A stretch of 64,000 nt of DNA from Himantopus leucocephalus (GCA_003993805.1 RSEF01000006.1:31104453-31168452), one strand, 5' to 3'. Positions 1-13,696 are shown, numbered from the stretch's first letter. Numbers and translations: made by a program. Notes: a model not told the origin generated them from the sequence alone.

Positions 1-1048
1 AGTAACTGACATCTGAGAGGTGGAGGTTTTGAGAGAAGAGGCTGAGGATGGCAGAAGTCATTACTTCTGGTGTCTGTGAAAGACAGACATGAGAAAGATG
101 TTAAACTCATCATGGCAGCTAATTGAAAATGGTCTCCTTGGTTTTTAGGTTCTGTCTAACTTTGAAAGATGTCTACTGGGTAGATTTATAGATCGGTTTT
201 CTCTGGCGCTGTTTCTAACATTTTTAACTCTTCTGCAATAGCAACTTCCGTAAAGCGTTTTTGTCACGCCAGTCCATGGAGAAACTGATAGTGATTTCCT
301 TCCTTCTCTGTCTCTCCAAAAGAAATACTGTTAAAAGCTACCGTGGGCATGATCAAGAACAAAGTCCTATTCCTATAGGGCAATCGGTGTGTTAGATATT
401 TGGAAAAAAAAGAAAAAAGTTTCATTTAGGAGCACATGTGCGTTAGGGTGGGGTTTTTTGTAGGCAGCACATCTAAGAAACCCTGCAGTTACTTTGAAGT
501 AATCTGTAGTCCCATTTATCAGAACACAAACATCAGCTTGAACAAGGTTATCTGTTGGAAAACCTCCTTTAGAGGAGATGTACTAAAGATAACTAGGGGA
601 GGTGTAGTAAAGAAAAAATGGAAACAGGTCTACCTTTTGCTACCAAATAATTTCAAGGTGGGTGTCCTTCTTTCCCAGTTTTCTTTCCAATCCAACAATT
701 TTTTGCTGTGTCCAAGCTGAATCAGATTCCATACAATCCACACTAGATCTTAGGAAAGTCTCTTTTTTTTCCTCTCCAATTTGTTTTGATTCTGCCTCCA
801 ATTTGTTTTAATAGGCCTCTTCCTTTCTGAAGCATCTCCCAGTTTCTACTCCTGCTTCAGGTTTTCTGCTTCTTGTCATCTTCTCTCTCAACTCTGACTG
901 CTGCTCCCAATAGTTTTTGCAAAGCTTGAAATTTTCATTTGTATCCAAGGAAGAAGCAGTTTCCTCTCCCATCTAGAGAGAGCAAAGCAACCCGCAGTGC
1001 CCAGGACAACGTCTTCCTGCTTGCTCCTCAGCCATACGCTTGGAATAC

Positions 1049-1064
1049 GTGTGTGTGTGTGTGT
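1049..1064. repeat. (GT)8 microsatellite
   Basis: Eight uninterrupted GT units followed by ACATACACA, a short degenerate continuation. Confidence 0.9.
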
Positions 1065-2095
1065 ACATACACAGTGCACAGCATTTGTATATTAAATTGT
1101 AAGACAGCAAATTACATAATTTCACACATTACAGAAAGCAACCTGTCTTTTCATAACGGAAGAAGTTAATAGTGTGACAAGGAAAACAATTTAATGTTCA
1201 GTTTCTTTTTTGAATGAAAATATGCTGTTGCCTACTTAGTTGGTAGAAAGGAACCTGGTAGTCTCCCTTTAGACTTATTTTTCTAGGTTTCAAAAAGTTA
1301 TACAAGCAATGAGGGAAGTGAAAACAGCAGTCTTAATTTTTTCACTTCAACACTATCACTACGTAGCTTTTAAATTACCTGTAGTTTGGGATTGCAATAG
1401 GGCAGGTGTAAAGAAGCATCTACCTTAAGTATCCTGAATATGATATTTTATGAATGTATTTGTGGCAGTAAACTTAAAAGTGGGAAAAAATATTTCCCTA
1501 AGAATCATTTTATTTAGTAAATACCATAGCACAATAAAATTATATTTGAGTTTTAGTCTCAAAACACCCAGAGACTAATATATCATAGTATTAGAAACTC
1601 TACGATGCTACTTTAAACAGGCAAATCCAGGCAGATGCTGTTGGCCTCAGAAGTAGTTTCTGGAAGGAGAAATAAAATCTAACACTTCACAGGATTTTTT
1701 TTTCAGTAACTGGAAATAAATTTGTTCTTTTGTGATTCAGAACTCTACAAACAGATTCTACAGCAATGCTGGCCTTTGTAAGTATTTTCAGCTAAAATGG
1801 GAATTGAAGATTCTGTCTGTCAGGAAAGTCCCACCACTGACCAGTGTCTGAGACACATGTTGGTTACTTTTCAGGGCTGTCACAAAATGACTGTATGATT
1901 GAGGGATTTGTTCTCTTTAACAACACACTGAAGTATTCTAGTCATTTCTACTTGTTGGAGGTAGTTCGTGCCAGCACTCTGAGCAGCAGGAAAGTGATAG
2001 TTTAGTTTTAGATAAAACTTAGTCTGCTCTTGAAAAGGTCATCTTAATATGCTAATTTTTATTATTTTCTTTTTTTTTTTTACCGTGAACGTGAC

Positions 2096-2258
2096 TGAGC
2101 ACTGGAGCAGATTACCTGGAGCCTCTGTCCTTGGACATATTCAAAAGCCTTTTGGATACTGTCCTGGGCACCTGGCTGTAGGTGGCCCTACCTGAGCAGG
2201 GGAGTTGGTGCCAATGATCTCCAGGGCGTCCCTTTGAACCTCAGCCATTCTGTGATAT
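2096..2258 (+). mobile_element. CR1 LINE 3' fragment (old, diverged)
   Basis: The stretch GAGCACTGGAGCAG...CTGGA at the left and GGGAGTTGGTGCCAATGATC...CCATTCTGTGAT at the right follow the CR1 3' end in sense orientation: end of the ORF2 coding part, short 3' UTR, then the terminal ATTCTGTGAT octamer-type repeat. Only about 160 bp remain, as expected for heavily 5'-truncated CR1. It is diverged from the other copies here and belongs to a different CR1 subtype (the 'GAGCACTGGAACAGG...' group) than the 4.9 and 37 kb copies. Confidence 0.7.
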
Positions 2259-3945
2259 GAAAACAGTGCCATATACTGAGGCATTAAAGACCAGGCATTT
2301 CAAACCTTCTGTTCCTCATCTCCTGTTGTTTTACAGCAATACAGCATCTGTAATAGATTTGTGTAGTAGCTTTAGGCTTGTCACATTTTGGTTCCACACA
2401 CCAGTCCTGAGGGAGGATAATGTCTGTCTCTGAAAACCTTGCAAGAATTCTTCAAATTTATATTTAAGTTACCACTAAGCTCCTGTCTTGTCGAGTGTTT
2501 AAAGAGTGATTTACAAGGAATCTCTCCATTGCCTTCATATTCATTGGCTGGTTGAAGATCTTCAGTATGCAAAGTTGCAATAGGGTTTCATAATACCTTG
2601 ATCCAAGCAAATTTTTTTTTTTTACAGGGTTGATTATGAGTTGACCTCAGCTGATATGAGTATTCATGGTATTTTTTTTAGCTCTAACTTTGGCTTCTTT
2701 CACTGTCATGATTTATGATTGTATCTATGTTTCCTTAGAAATGCATGCAAAAACTGCGTGTTGTACAAGTAGCCTGGGGAGCTTTGTACAGTAATTACTT
2801 CTCTGCTTCAGGAAGATGCTCTTTATCTTTTTCTACCCACTTCAGTTTAATTCTATGTCCTTTGCAAAGTGGAATTAACACAGCTGGGCAGGGAGGAGAT
2901 ATGCTGCTATCTGTGAGTGGTTCTGCAATTCAATCAGTTTTGCCCTGCCTTGTGGAAGGGTTGATCCGGTGTTTGGATTCCCCATACCTTTCTTGGTACG
3001 CTACACTTATCCATGCTTTCTCTGGGTTGTAGCGTGAAGCACTCTAACACTAAGGCCTTTCAAAATCCAAAGCTAATGCAAGTGCACTCTCTCATTTACA
3101 TGATATGCTTCTAAGGAGGATATTTACACCGTTATTTTATCACACCGAGGTCTGGCAACCAGTCCACTTCTCTGTAGGGTTCAAGTTGTCTTTTGTTGGT
3201 TTTCTCTTGTTTACTAGGTTCTGGATTTGTTAAACAGCTGGACACGCAGCAAAGCTTTTCTCCCCAAAACACATTCAGTGGACTGAAAAGTTGTAAATGC
3301 TAGATGGACTATCAACTAACAGCTGTCAGAGGATCACAGTATTGACTTCATACTGTGAAATCCAAGAGTGTTTGATGACTGATGTGCAGCTCTGTCAAAC
3401 ATCATATGGCCAAATCAAAGAGAACAAGAAGAGCCAAAAAACCACACCCAAACTTCCAAACAAAAAAAAGACCCCCAAACCACAACAGAAACCCCTTGCC
3501 TGATTGTTCATTACAGTTCTTAGCATAAATGCTTGTGCTAATTTTTATAGTTATCTGATCTTTCTTTTGTGCCTTTATTATAAGGTTTTATGGTTGTATC
3601 CCTGGTTTTTGCACGTGCTTTTAGACCTGACCAAAGTGAGCCACATGCTTGGTTTTGAATCAGTGAGTAAATAAGCTTTCTCCAGAAGACTGAGGCATCT
3701 GATAGTTTTTACCTGCATGCACCTAGCTACTGTTCTTGATGAACTGTCAAAGCACCTATTGTAAACTGATTTTGTACTCTGAAATGGGGCATTCTGTGCA
3801 CATTGCCTGAACTCTGTGCGTAGTGTGCATAGAATATATCGATATATAAGGCTAGCACTAATATCAGGCTAGAGCACATGAACTACAGTTAATTTTGTTT
3901 AAAATCAAAGTGCTGGAAGCTGTATCCCCATTTTGCATAAGAATT

Positions 3946-3978
3946 TACGTTTTTTTTTAATTTTTTTTTTATTATTTT
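3946..3978. repeat. T-rich low-complexity tract abutting a CR1 3' end
   Basis: Runs of T broken by single A residues, ending in ATTATTTT immediately before the CR1 end at 3979. It is either a pre-existing T-rich target site or decayed flank. Confidence 0.75.
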
Positions 3979-4260
3979 AGAATTGTTAAGGTTGGAAGGA
4001 ACCTTTCAGATCATCTAGTCCAACCATTAACCTAACCTGACAAAACCACATCTAAACCATATCCCCAAGTACCTTGTCTACCCTTTTTTTAAACACCTCC
4101 AGGGAAGGCGAATCCACCGCCTCCCTGGGCAGCCTATTCCAATGTTGAATAACCCTTTCAGTGAAAAAAATTTTCCTAATATCCAACCTAAACCTTGCCT
4201 GGCTTAACTTGAACCCATTAGTATACCCAGGGTCATTTCCATCCTGACAATTAGTTGATA
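3979..4260 (-). mobile_element. CR1 LINE 3' fragment, antisense to the gene
   Basis: AGAATTGTTAAGGTTGGAAGGAACC followed by ATCATCTAGTCCAACCATTAACC is the reverse complement of the CR1 3' terminus. Further right come the blocks CACCTCCAGGGAAGG, CTCCCTGGGCAGCCTATTCC and GTGAAAAAAATTTTCCTAAT, which are the reverse of the ORF2 C-terminal coding end. Similarity is clear to about 4222 and weaker to about 4260. A T/A-rich low-complexity tract abuts its left end. It pairs with an opposite-facing copy 680 bp downstream. Confidence 0.88.
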
Positions 4261-4796
4261 CAAAACTACACCTCCTTAGTCAGCATAGACTAAGCTTTCA
4301 GTAGTCAGACCAGATGAAATTGTTTTCTCTTTAGGGAATTTAGGTGTCAAAGTCCCAGACTTCCAAGGTGTCAAACTTCCAAAGCTGAAAGCCTAATGCT
4401 TTAGTACTGAAATCTCATTTGGTAACCTGCCCTTGAAGCTTTCCCAGCCTCTGCTGTCCATCACTGGTATCACTTCCAACATTTGTTAATAGTAGTTCTC
4501 TGTGGGGAACAGTCATACAGACTATTATTTTGATGGAAATATGTAGGAATTATTATAAGCTGTGATAACCAAGGAAACAAAAAATACCTAAGCTACATAA
4601 AGCTACATGTTAAAGAGAATTAATTGATGATTTATTATAGCCCCTAGACAATTATGTGCTTGTCGTTCAAATAAAATTTGAAAACTAGAGCTAGTTTAAT
4701 GAGTGTATTCATTTCTTTATTTTATTTGCATTAACTTTTTCTTCTGCTGTGACCATGAAGTGGTGACACATGTCCAGAAGCATGTTTTTTATTAGC

Positions 4797-4842
4797 CTGT
4801 AGTAATATGCCATAGTATGTCGTAGCATGTAGTATGCCATCT
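4797..4842. repeat. Degenerate short direct repeat (TAGTATGCCAT)
   Basis: TAGTAATATGCCAT and TAGTATGCCAT lie 16 bases apart with related CATAGTATG and GTAGCATG words between and after them. It is a small, imperfect tandem cluster between the two CR1 copies. Confidence 0.5.
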
Positions 4843-4942
4843 TGGGCATAGTGATCATGAAATAATAGTTTTCAATTCTCAGTGAAGTAAGGAGGGGGCT
4901 TAGCAGAACTGCCACCTTCTCTTCTCAGAAGTTACAACCTAT

Positions 4943-5212
4943 AAGACAAGAGGAAATGGCATCAAGTTATGTCAGGGGAGGTTTAGGTTAGACATTAGGA
5001 AAATCTTCTACACTGAAAGGGTTATCAAAGAGTGGAACAGGCTGCCCAGGGAAGTGGTTGAATTGCCATCCTTGGATGTATTTAAAAGCTGTCTAGATAT
5101 GGTGCTCAGGGACATGGTTTAGAAGTGGGTCTGGTAGAGTTAGATAACGGTTGGACTTGATGATTTTAAAGGTCTTTTCCAGCCATAATGATTCTACAAT
5201 TCTATGATTCTA
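4943..5212 (+). mobile_element. CR1 LINE 3' fragment, sense to the gene
   Basis: This runs from AGACAAGAGGAAATGGC through AGGCTGCCCAGGGAAGTGG, ATCCTTGGATGTATTTAAAAG and GGTTGGACTTGATGATTTTAAAGG to the terminal octamer repeat TTCTACAATTCTATGATTCTA. It is a 5'-truncated CR1 ending at its natural 3' end. In-frame stops (for example GGT TAG early on) show that it is a dead copy. It faces away from the CR1 at 3979-4260, with the two truncated 5' ends towards each other. Confidence 0.9.
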
Positions 5213-8200
5213 ATAGTTGGTTTTAATAGCACAAAAGCTGCCTTTCTTAGCTATTAATCTTCAGTGAGCAATGACCTGATGTTTTGCTCATATCATGTAT
5301 TATTTAAAAACAAAAGACAGATTTTTGCAGTCCAGATTAATATAACAAAATGCATGTCTGTATAAAATGATTATATGAAGAAGGTAGAAATTTGAAATAG
5401 AACATCTAAATTTTAGCTCTCAAGCAATCATCAGTCTTTCCTCCTGTTGAGTCTGGCAGTCATATGAAATCACTTTCTGCATTCAGGTAAATTAAAAACA
5501 ACCTGGAGTACAACATTTAGTTTTGTAATAAACAGTGTATAGGTTATTTCTAAGAGACCTTAAAAAAATCCCAAATTTCTGCATTTTTTTAAAATGGTTC
5601 TTCTTTTGTATCTAGATTTTCAAAATGGGGAAGCTGTGATGTGTTCAGCCACACGAGTCCAGTTAGGCCTAATAGGAGTCTCATAGTTTTTGATCAAGTT
5701 TAAGCTTTGTTGTAATCGTTGATGTCTCTCATGCTTTTCAACTGGTGGTGATAGCAGCAGCAATTTTTGCAGTAGACAGGTCTGTGCACACATGTCCCTA
5801 GAACACGGCACAGGCCCAAGAGGAAAATATCATACAGAAGTAATAAAAGATATTCATTGTCAAAATAACTCTAACAAGCCAAGAATATCAGTTGCTAATA
5901 GTTGGAAAACAGGACCCTGTAGCTTTCTTACACCTGGTGTTCTTAGCACTTAGCCAAAGCTAACCTCCTCCTCTGGTGTCATGTGGATACGGGGTTGGTG
6001 TTGCATTTAGCACAAACAGGATAATGAGAGTTAAAAAGTTCTGGTAGGGATCAGCTCCACTGCACCCTCTTTGCAATGATATTTTCAAAATGTTCGTTCC
6101 TGTACATTTCATCCTGACTCTGCCTGTGCCGCAATGCCTGGAGCTTGGATGGTTTTGTCCAGTGTTGTCCATAGAGGTCAGCATCCGCACTGTTATGAAA
6201 CTAATGAGAAGGGTAAAAACTAAGCTCCATTGCTATGCGGAGTTTGGTTTATTTTTTAATAGAACTGTTAAAGTGATATTCAGTGTTTAACTTGATATCA
6301 GAAAAGAGGTGAGTAGGTGAAGTCTACTGCTGTTGTAGACAGCTGTAAATTTGGTCTTTTATCTTCTACATGGGAATTCTGTGTTGAAAATGTCTCTGGT
6401 CCAAAGTCTTATATTCAGGGGCCTCGAGTCGTAAGGTACTTGACTGAGAATGAGGACAAAGAGCTTTTAACTGTCAACTGCAGGAAAAACCAACAGAAAT
6501 GTAAAAAGCATAAAGGTACACAGTATTCTCGGCTAGCAGTATAAACAGCAGAAAAAAATGTTTTCTTCTGAAACTTCCTAAAATAGAATGAGGAATGAAC
6601 ATTAATTGATGGGAGTTTTGACTCTCTTAGAGAATGACATGGCAATTTGGGATGCAGAGTTTTAATACAGTTTTCCTGTTTAGCTATTTTAATGCCTAGT
6701 ATGTAAAGAATTGTCTTTATGGAATTCACTGATGCATTAAAGATCGTGGCTTTCGGTTTTCCATCATTAGCTGTTTAAAATTTTAGAGGACATTTTATAT
6801 TCAGTTAAATGTTATGTTCTAGAAGCCTTCTTTTCACAGTGAGTAAGTCTGTGTAGTTAAAAACCAAAAGCATGTTTTAGTCCAGGCACCTTGTGGTTAT
6901 TCACATGAATAACAGATATTCAGTTGATTGGAGTCTTATGATACAGGCCCCAGGAGTCTGTGGGAATAAAGACTTTTCATACAAAAATGGATAAATATTA
7001 GAGATCAGTGAAAAAGAGAGTATGGTATGCTTCATACTGTCTTCAGGTACTAGACTATGGAACTAAATTTAAAAAGTAAAAAAATCTACTTCCACTGTTT
7101 GCCTGGTACCTTGGTTTCTAAGAAACAGTGGGTCACAAGTTTGTAGTAAAACTCTGTGATAAGAGGCTGTAATTTAAGATTATTCAGAGAAAGAAAAGCT
7201 CACATATGGTGCTAAATTCCAACAGAAAACATGATTTTGTTTATCCTATACAAACAAAATAACCAAAGGTTTTGACAAATGAGGGGGCTGTCAAGTAGTC
7301 CCATTTTGCAGTAGTGGTGGTGGTTTTTGGTTGAGTTTTTTTGTTGTTTTCTTTAAGGTGTTGAATAGAGACACCAATTGCTCATTTTTATACAATACCC
7401 TATTATAGAATAAACCCACTTAATATTAACTAAAATGCTGGAATTTGTTTTTAGTAGTAGGTAGAGGGCTTCTTAATACATACGGAATATAAAGAAAAAA
7501 GATCATAGTACAATAAGGTATTCAAGAGAAGCTTCATATTGCTTTTTGCAGAGAGATTCTTAGAATAGTTAAGCACTCTTTTTTTAAGAAGACCTTTTTC
7601 CCTAAAGGTGATTTGAAAATTTATTTTCCTTCCTTCAGTGAATGCTTTTTATTGAACAGCGTTCAAGACAGTCTGACTACTGAGTGAATAAAATGCCTCC
7701 ACTTCGGCTTAGTTATGAACTTGAATTCACTCCAATCGAAGTGTATTCCAAATAAGTCCCGTACTACTAAAGCAGAAGAAAAGTGGATTGCCCTAAGAAA
7801 AAGTTAGTTGTGGAACTTGGAAAAAGACATCTTTAATTACTGTTCCAATTATTTTTTGACTGCCAAGCAAAATGTGCTAAGCAAACTTTTTAGTATGCTA
7901 TTAATTGTTGTGTATACGTATAATTTTCTTTTTGCTTTGTTGTAGATTAGACCTGTATTATAAAGTATGACTTCTAGCATAATTAATTGTAAATTAAAAG
8001 CAAAAACTCAACTAAAACTGAGAACCTTTTTATAGATACATTTGTATTCCATAACCTACTTCTACTCAGAATAATCCTAGCTAAAGGACCTGGAGTTATA
8101 CTTCAAGGAAAGTGCATTGTCACACTGTGTTTAGATGTCTATAATTTTATGGGAGAAAAAAAAGAACTGTTGAAAGTCACATTCCTCATGATTAACCTCC

Positions 8201-8517
8201 AGAGAGAGATTATTTCAGTGGCTGTGGGATTTCATAAGGTTCTGACAGGATTTCTGTTTGGCATATTTAATCTTTTTGATGATTTTCCGTGATTGCATAC
8301 AGAAGACTTATTAACTTCCTGTCAAGCACTGAAAACCCCCAAATTTTTACGCTAATGCTTAATTCTCTAAATTTGATTTTACTTACTAAATCAGTACATG
8401 TGTGTTCATTGCAGAGTGATCTGATTTTAGGAACAGCAAGCATGAGAAAGTACTGATTCAAGCATCAGCTTAGGATTGCTATTGCAGAAGTCGGAGTTTG
8501 TGCAGAACTGCTGTCAG

Positions 8518-8795
8518 TGTGGTGGGTCGACCCCGGCCAGCAGCGAAGCATCGCTCAGCCACTTGCTCACTCCCTGCCCTCCCACAGTGGGATGGGGAGA
8601 GCAGAGTAAGAGCAAAAGGAAGAAAACTCGTGGGTTGAGATAAAGACAGTGTAACAAGGGAAGGAAAAAGTGTATGTGTGGGGAAACCAAATCAAGTGAA
8701 GGCGGTCACTCACCACCTTCGCACAAGTGGACTGATACCAGCTAGTGTCCGAGTGATGGCTATCTCCCAGACCACTATCGGCATCTTAACCAGAG
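8518..8795 (+). mobile_element. Truncated LTR of an avian endogenous retrovirus (ERVL-like, family tentative)
   Basis: The segment begins TGTGGTGGGTCGACCCCGGCC and continues through GGGATGGGGAGAGCAGAG, AACTCGTGGGTTGAGATAAAG, ACAGTGTAACAAGG and GGTCACTCACCACCTTCGC. This order matches the 5' portion of a widespread avian LTR that starts TGTGGTGGGTTGACCC. The TG start is present, but the usual 3' half and CA end are not recognisable, and similarity fades near 8795. No internal viral coding sequence is seen on either side, so this is a decayed solo-LTR fragment. It is more GC- and CpG-rich than its surroundings. The family name is from memory and should be treated as tentative. Confidence 0.72.
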
Positions 8796-9754
8796 AACCG
8801 AGAATTCAGGCATCCTTTACTTGATCACCACTTACTACTTTTATAGATATTGAAGAGATACAGCAGTTTGATTTATATTATATTGCTTTATCTTTGTGTG
8901 TATTTTATCTTTCCGCAAGGATTAATGGCAATTCTATTGCTTCCACTGATGTGGTGATCAAGTCCTCATGCATGTTATTGTGTAACATAGTTTTTGGCAA
9001 TGATGAATGAGTTGCTGTGCATTCTTATTTTTGTGTTTTTAAGGTTTACATGCTATAAATTTATTTTCTGGAATAAGGATTATTTATAAGATGTATTTCT
9101 GATGTGCTGTCTGAGCTGTTTATCAGCATGTTCACCTTCCTAATGAAATTTATAAAGTCACTGGTTTCTGAAAGATGTTTCCAGAGAAGATAGGCAGGGC
9201 GTGATTTAGAAACTTTGAGCTGTCCAGAAATATAGTGATTTTGTCTGCCTCTTATAAGCAGACATATTTTACCTGGTGTTTGAAAGAGATGTCAAGAGCT
9301 CACTTAGCTACAGTGTACAGGCTGAGAAGATGGTAGGCTCTGATTGTGGGTTCGCAGTTGTAGGTTGAAGATGACATTTTCTTAAATCGCTGTTACTTGA
9401 TCCTCAAATAAACATTTGACTACAGCCAGTTGTCTTCTCCCAAATGCAATATAAATAAATAAAAAAGAGTAGGCATTTCATTTGTAACTTCTGAGTCTAC
9501 CCTTCTAGATGTTTCTAGATGCTGAGAAGCTCTCAGTCTCTCCCTTGCTACTGTAACTACTCACAGCTTCCCTATTATTGTCGTAGTTTGAGATACAGAG
9601 ACATCTGCAGTCAGTCGGAAATGTCAGCATCTCTGTAAACTTCCCCAGGAAAGTGCCACAACTAAGTCTCCTGGCTAATGGTCAGTCTGACATGTAACGT
9701 GCGGCGTGGTATCCTCCATCACTGACTGCAAGTTTACAGCCTAAAGGAGTTTGT

Positions 9755-9782
9755 TGGTTTTTTTGTTTTTTTTTTTTTTTTT
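9755..9782. repeat. Poly-T tract
   Basis: GGTTTTTTTG followed by about 17 T residues. A simple homopolymer; no retroposed sequence is recognisable next to it. Confidence 0.85.
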
Positions 9783-12700
9783 AAATTTGGTTATGTACCT
9801 ATCAGTTTAAATTAGATCAGGGACTGCATGTCAATCAGAGAGGTATGCCAGAACCTGCCAGTGTAACAGGAAACCATGGAATTACCTGTTTGAATCCCTA
9901 GCCGGGACAGGAGTCAAGTAGTTATTTTTCATTGAAATGGTCATCCCTTCCTCGAAGGGGTCTTGGAACCCCCCTACAGGCTGTTGAGAATATACCTTTT
10001 GAAACATCAAGCAACTCATTTTCCAACTGATAGAATGAAGATTCTCAAAAAACTCTTGTAATGGCATTTCTGTTTGATTGCAGTCGATTCCTCCTTCATT
10101 TTCTGAGTGGTAAATGCAATGCATTACAATGGCAGACCACATTATTTAAGGCAAAAAAAAGCTTCACTCACAGTTGAATGCATTAAAAATCAGTCGTATT
10201 TTGTACCTCCTAATGGCTAACACAGGGAAATTATTTGCTGACTTCTTTGCATTTTGTGGTGTTTTTGTCTGATAAATTGTGTAAGGCATTTCTCTTCTTT
10301 GGGCTTTTACTCTGAATGACCAAATGCACACAAATAGTTGCAATCAACAGTTGTTGATTTCAATTGTTTTTCACCTTAGATTGGAATATATTTTTTTTTT
10401 TTTTACATTTAAAGCCACTATGAATAGCTACTGAGTGGTTTTAAATTGTTTTGCTTTTCATATTGCCTTATAATAATCTTTGATTTTTATTTTTTTTTTT
10501 CTGTTACAATTTAGGAAGTTATACATTCTCTTACAGAGAGGGGAAAAAATAGCAGTCTTTTGATGAAAGGAAGTTTTTGGCCAAAATTTTCAAAATAGCC
10601 AGTAGAGAAGCTGCTGTCTTTTTCAAGAAAACTTAAAAAGACACAATTTTATTAAAATGTACTAATCCTTTTGTGTCTGAAAAAGTCGTCTTAAACACAT
10701 CTCACATTGGACATGCAAAGATGAAGGCATCCAAAATCATCAGTTTGTGTTTTTCCTTTTAAAAAACCAAAAGATAAACCCCACTGTTTTAGTTTTTACT
10801 AAACTTAGTAAAAATTTTAGTCTGCCAGATATAAAATTACTTCTTTTTAAAGTAATTCTAATTTTATCTTATGTTTTCATGTGAGAAGCCTCTTCATAAA
10901 CAAGAAGACTAAGAGTAATTTAAGGCATAGTATTTTCATCTTGTAGGCTTGTGAAACAAACATCACTTTAAATGCTTGCACGCTTAAAGAACTGTACTAT
11001 ACATCAGATACAGAGTTTACTTTTTGACTTGAACTCACCAAACCTGCAGCTTAACCCACTGTAAAATTTGTAGGCTCTTTGTTTCGTAATAACATATCAT
11101 ATTATATTTAAAAATGAAAAGAATAAGTGGAAGGAATGAAAAGGAAACTGATAAGTAGGACATGTTAAATTTATCTCCAAATAAAGTGCTTTTAATAATG
11201 TTTTCACCTGGAGTTTTCCAGTTTTACATGTTCAAAGTAAGCCTAAAAGTTTCAGTTTTTCACGCAGATTAACATGGAGAAAATAAAATCAGTGATACTT
11301 AGTTCATGAGTTCTCATGGAAATGTTCTGGGTTGCCATGGTTTTTCGGTAGAAAATACTGTCCACATTACTGCTGAATGATCCTGAAAGCAAGCTATAAA
11401 AACTCTGTACTATAGTTCAGTATTGGCGTGAAAGAGTCAGGCACAGCAAAACTTTTGTTAATTGCTTAAGATTCTGTTCAGTTCATAACAAGAAAAAATA
11501 TCCTGGCTTTCAGTGTTAATCTTCATTACCTACTTGTATAAAACAAAATTATGGTTTTCCGAGCTGTCTTTATAATGTTAGTTGCTGATGATTAAAGATA
11601 GATTTAGTATGATTGCTTGAGAGGTATTTAATAAAAAACAAACAAAATCAGTTCACTTTTCAGGGTGAATGCTTTAAACAGAAGAAATAACGAAACACAA
11701 ACACTGCAGAGCTTTTTTGCCAAAGTGTAAAAACAGCTAAAGAATGAATACAAGCCTTTAAATGGAAGAGGTTGCCATAGGATTGTGTTGGTGTAACCAA
11801 ACTAAATTTTGTTTTCTGCAACAGAAAATCAGCTTGTTTGTTGTTTCCCAGATTTGTTTGGGGTTTTTTTTAGAATAAATAATTTACTTCTGGAATGTAT
11901 GTATCAGTCCAAAATGCTAAGGAAACATCACTTGTGATTTCCAGATAGTTTGACTGTGTGACACAGTGTTGGTTTTCAGGAAAAAACTAATTCCCTTACT
12001 AGTAGTCTTAGGTCACGGTCAAGTGAAATTGTCTGTGTTTTGCTGTGACTATAAATTCCAGAAGAAGTTAAAATCACATTCAGGCTTGGGTGAATTGCTC
12101 TTTTGGAATGGGAAGTGGCTAAGGACAAGAGCTTTTCTGTAACCACCAGGTTAGCCTCTAAAATGCCAAGGAAGAGCAGAGGGCAGGCTGCCCAGCAGAC
12201 TGATGGAACAAATTTGGTGCCTATTGAAAAAATTGCGCCGTTGTGTGGAGTGTCTAATTTTACAAAAATGGCTGTCTGGGTAATTTGGCATATTTGCCTT
12301 TTCCAGAACAAATTTATATCCAGTATTGATCTGGTAAAATGATTATCTAAATTTTATGAATTTTGGGAATACATGTGTATTATTTTGATACAACTTATGC
12401 CTTGCACATTAACAAAATTAAAGGAGCGTACCTCAATATTTAATAGCATTGTCATAGCTTTCCTTTTTCAAAAAAATAAGTAAGGTGTCTTTAAGGAATT
12501 ATCTGTGTGGAGCTACTGGTTTAGTAATCTTTGAAGTAAGCAGACATATTGAGTTAAAGTACTGTTTGTAGTGAGCCCCGTTTGAGAGAAAAATTGCTCT
12601 TGCAGCTATACGTTGGAGATGGGGGCTAAGCAATAAGTGTTTTTAAATTCAATTGTCTAAAATGCATACTTCATGGAAATAGTGATGGGTATTCTTTTGT

Positions 12701-13643
12701 TGTCAGCATCAGCAAGAACATTTATATGCTGAGCTAGCAACTCAGAATCAATCATGCTGTGGATTTATTATTTAATAAATTCTATAGGGTTGTGATTTTA
12801 CAGCATGGATTTACTCTACTGGATTATATTGTTTTCGTATAATCATTCCGCTTCACTTAGAATCTGCATGTTGTAAGAAGAGCGGTGTGAACTGCTGTTT
12901 CCATTAAAATAGAGTCAAAATTGCCAAGGTGGTGGGGTTTTTGTTTTGTTTTTAAAGCTCTAATGTCATCATTTCAGTTAATATGTAAAAATAACATGAC
13001 AAAAATAGATTAAAAATTATATATTTTAAGCAGGTTTATTATTGTAAGCCATAAATTAATTATTTATTTGACAGAGAGAATCATTGATAAAATGCTTGCA
13101 TGGTAGTTAAGTATTTAAAATAATTGTTTAAGCAAAAGCATGTGTGCATGATATAAACCCAAGCTGGAGAGGAGAGTATACAGTAGTATGGGAAGTCTCT
13201 TGAAGTTGGGCTGAACTCGCTGTTTCTATCCAAATGAGCAGCACAGAGTACATGTGCAACTATAGCAGTGCAATAGGTCACCCTCACAGTAAAAAAAGTA
13301 TTTTTTTCCATTTTCACGCACAAAATTGTGGCAATTCTAATTCCCATCTTTTCTTCTATCTTTAAGTGAAATATGAGCATTGGTAACAAGTTTTTCTGTG
13401 TTTTATATACTGCAATTTACTTTGGAAGGTGTAAGGCTAATGATAATTCTTGCCTAATAGAAGGCTCTGAAATCCAGCAGAAGCTGGCGTTTATTTTGAG
13501 TCTTAAGCTTGTCCTTATAATTAAAAACTGTTAGCATTGTTGAATTATGAAATAGAGAATGACGTATGTAGTTCTTCGCCATGAGGGAAAAGGAGCCATG
13601 GTATACTATCAATCCCTGTTGTATCCTTGAGGTGTGATTATCT

Positions 13644-13696
13644 TGTGTGTGTGTGTCTGGTTTTTGGTGGGGTTTTTTTTGGTTTTTTTTTTTTTT
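13644..13696. repeat. (TG)n then T/G-rich low-complexity tract
   Basis: About six TG units, then GGTTTTTGGTGGGG and two long T runs of 8 and 14. A slippage-prone tract. Confidence 0.85.

Noticed and set aside
12103..12342. 79-codon frame with a lysine/arginine-rich start, overlapping a 111-codon minus-strand frame
   Set aside because: No family likeness and both strands are open. Treated as chance.
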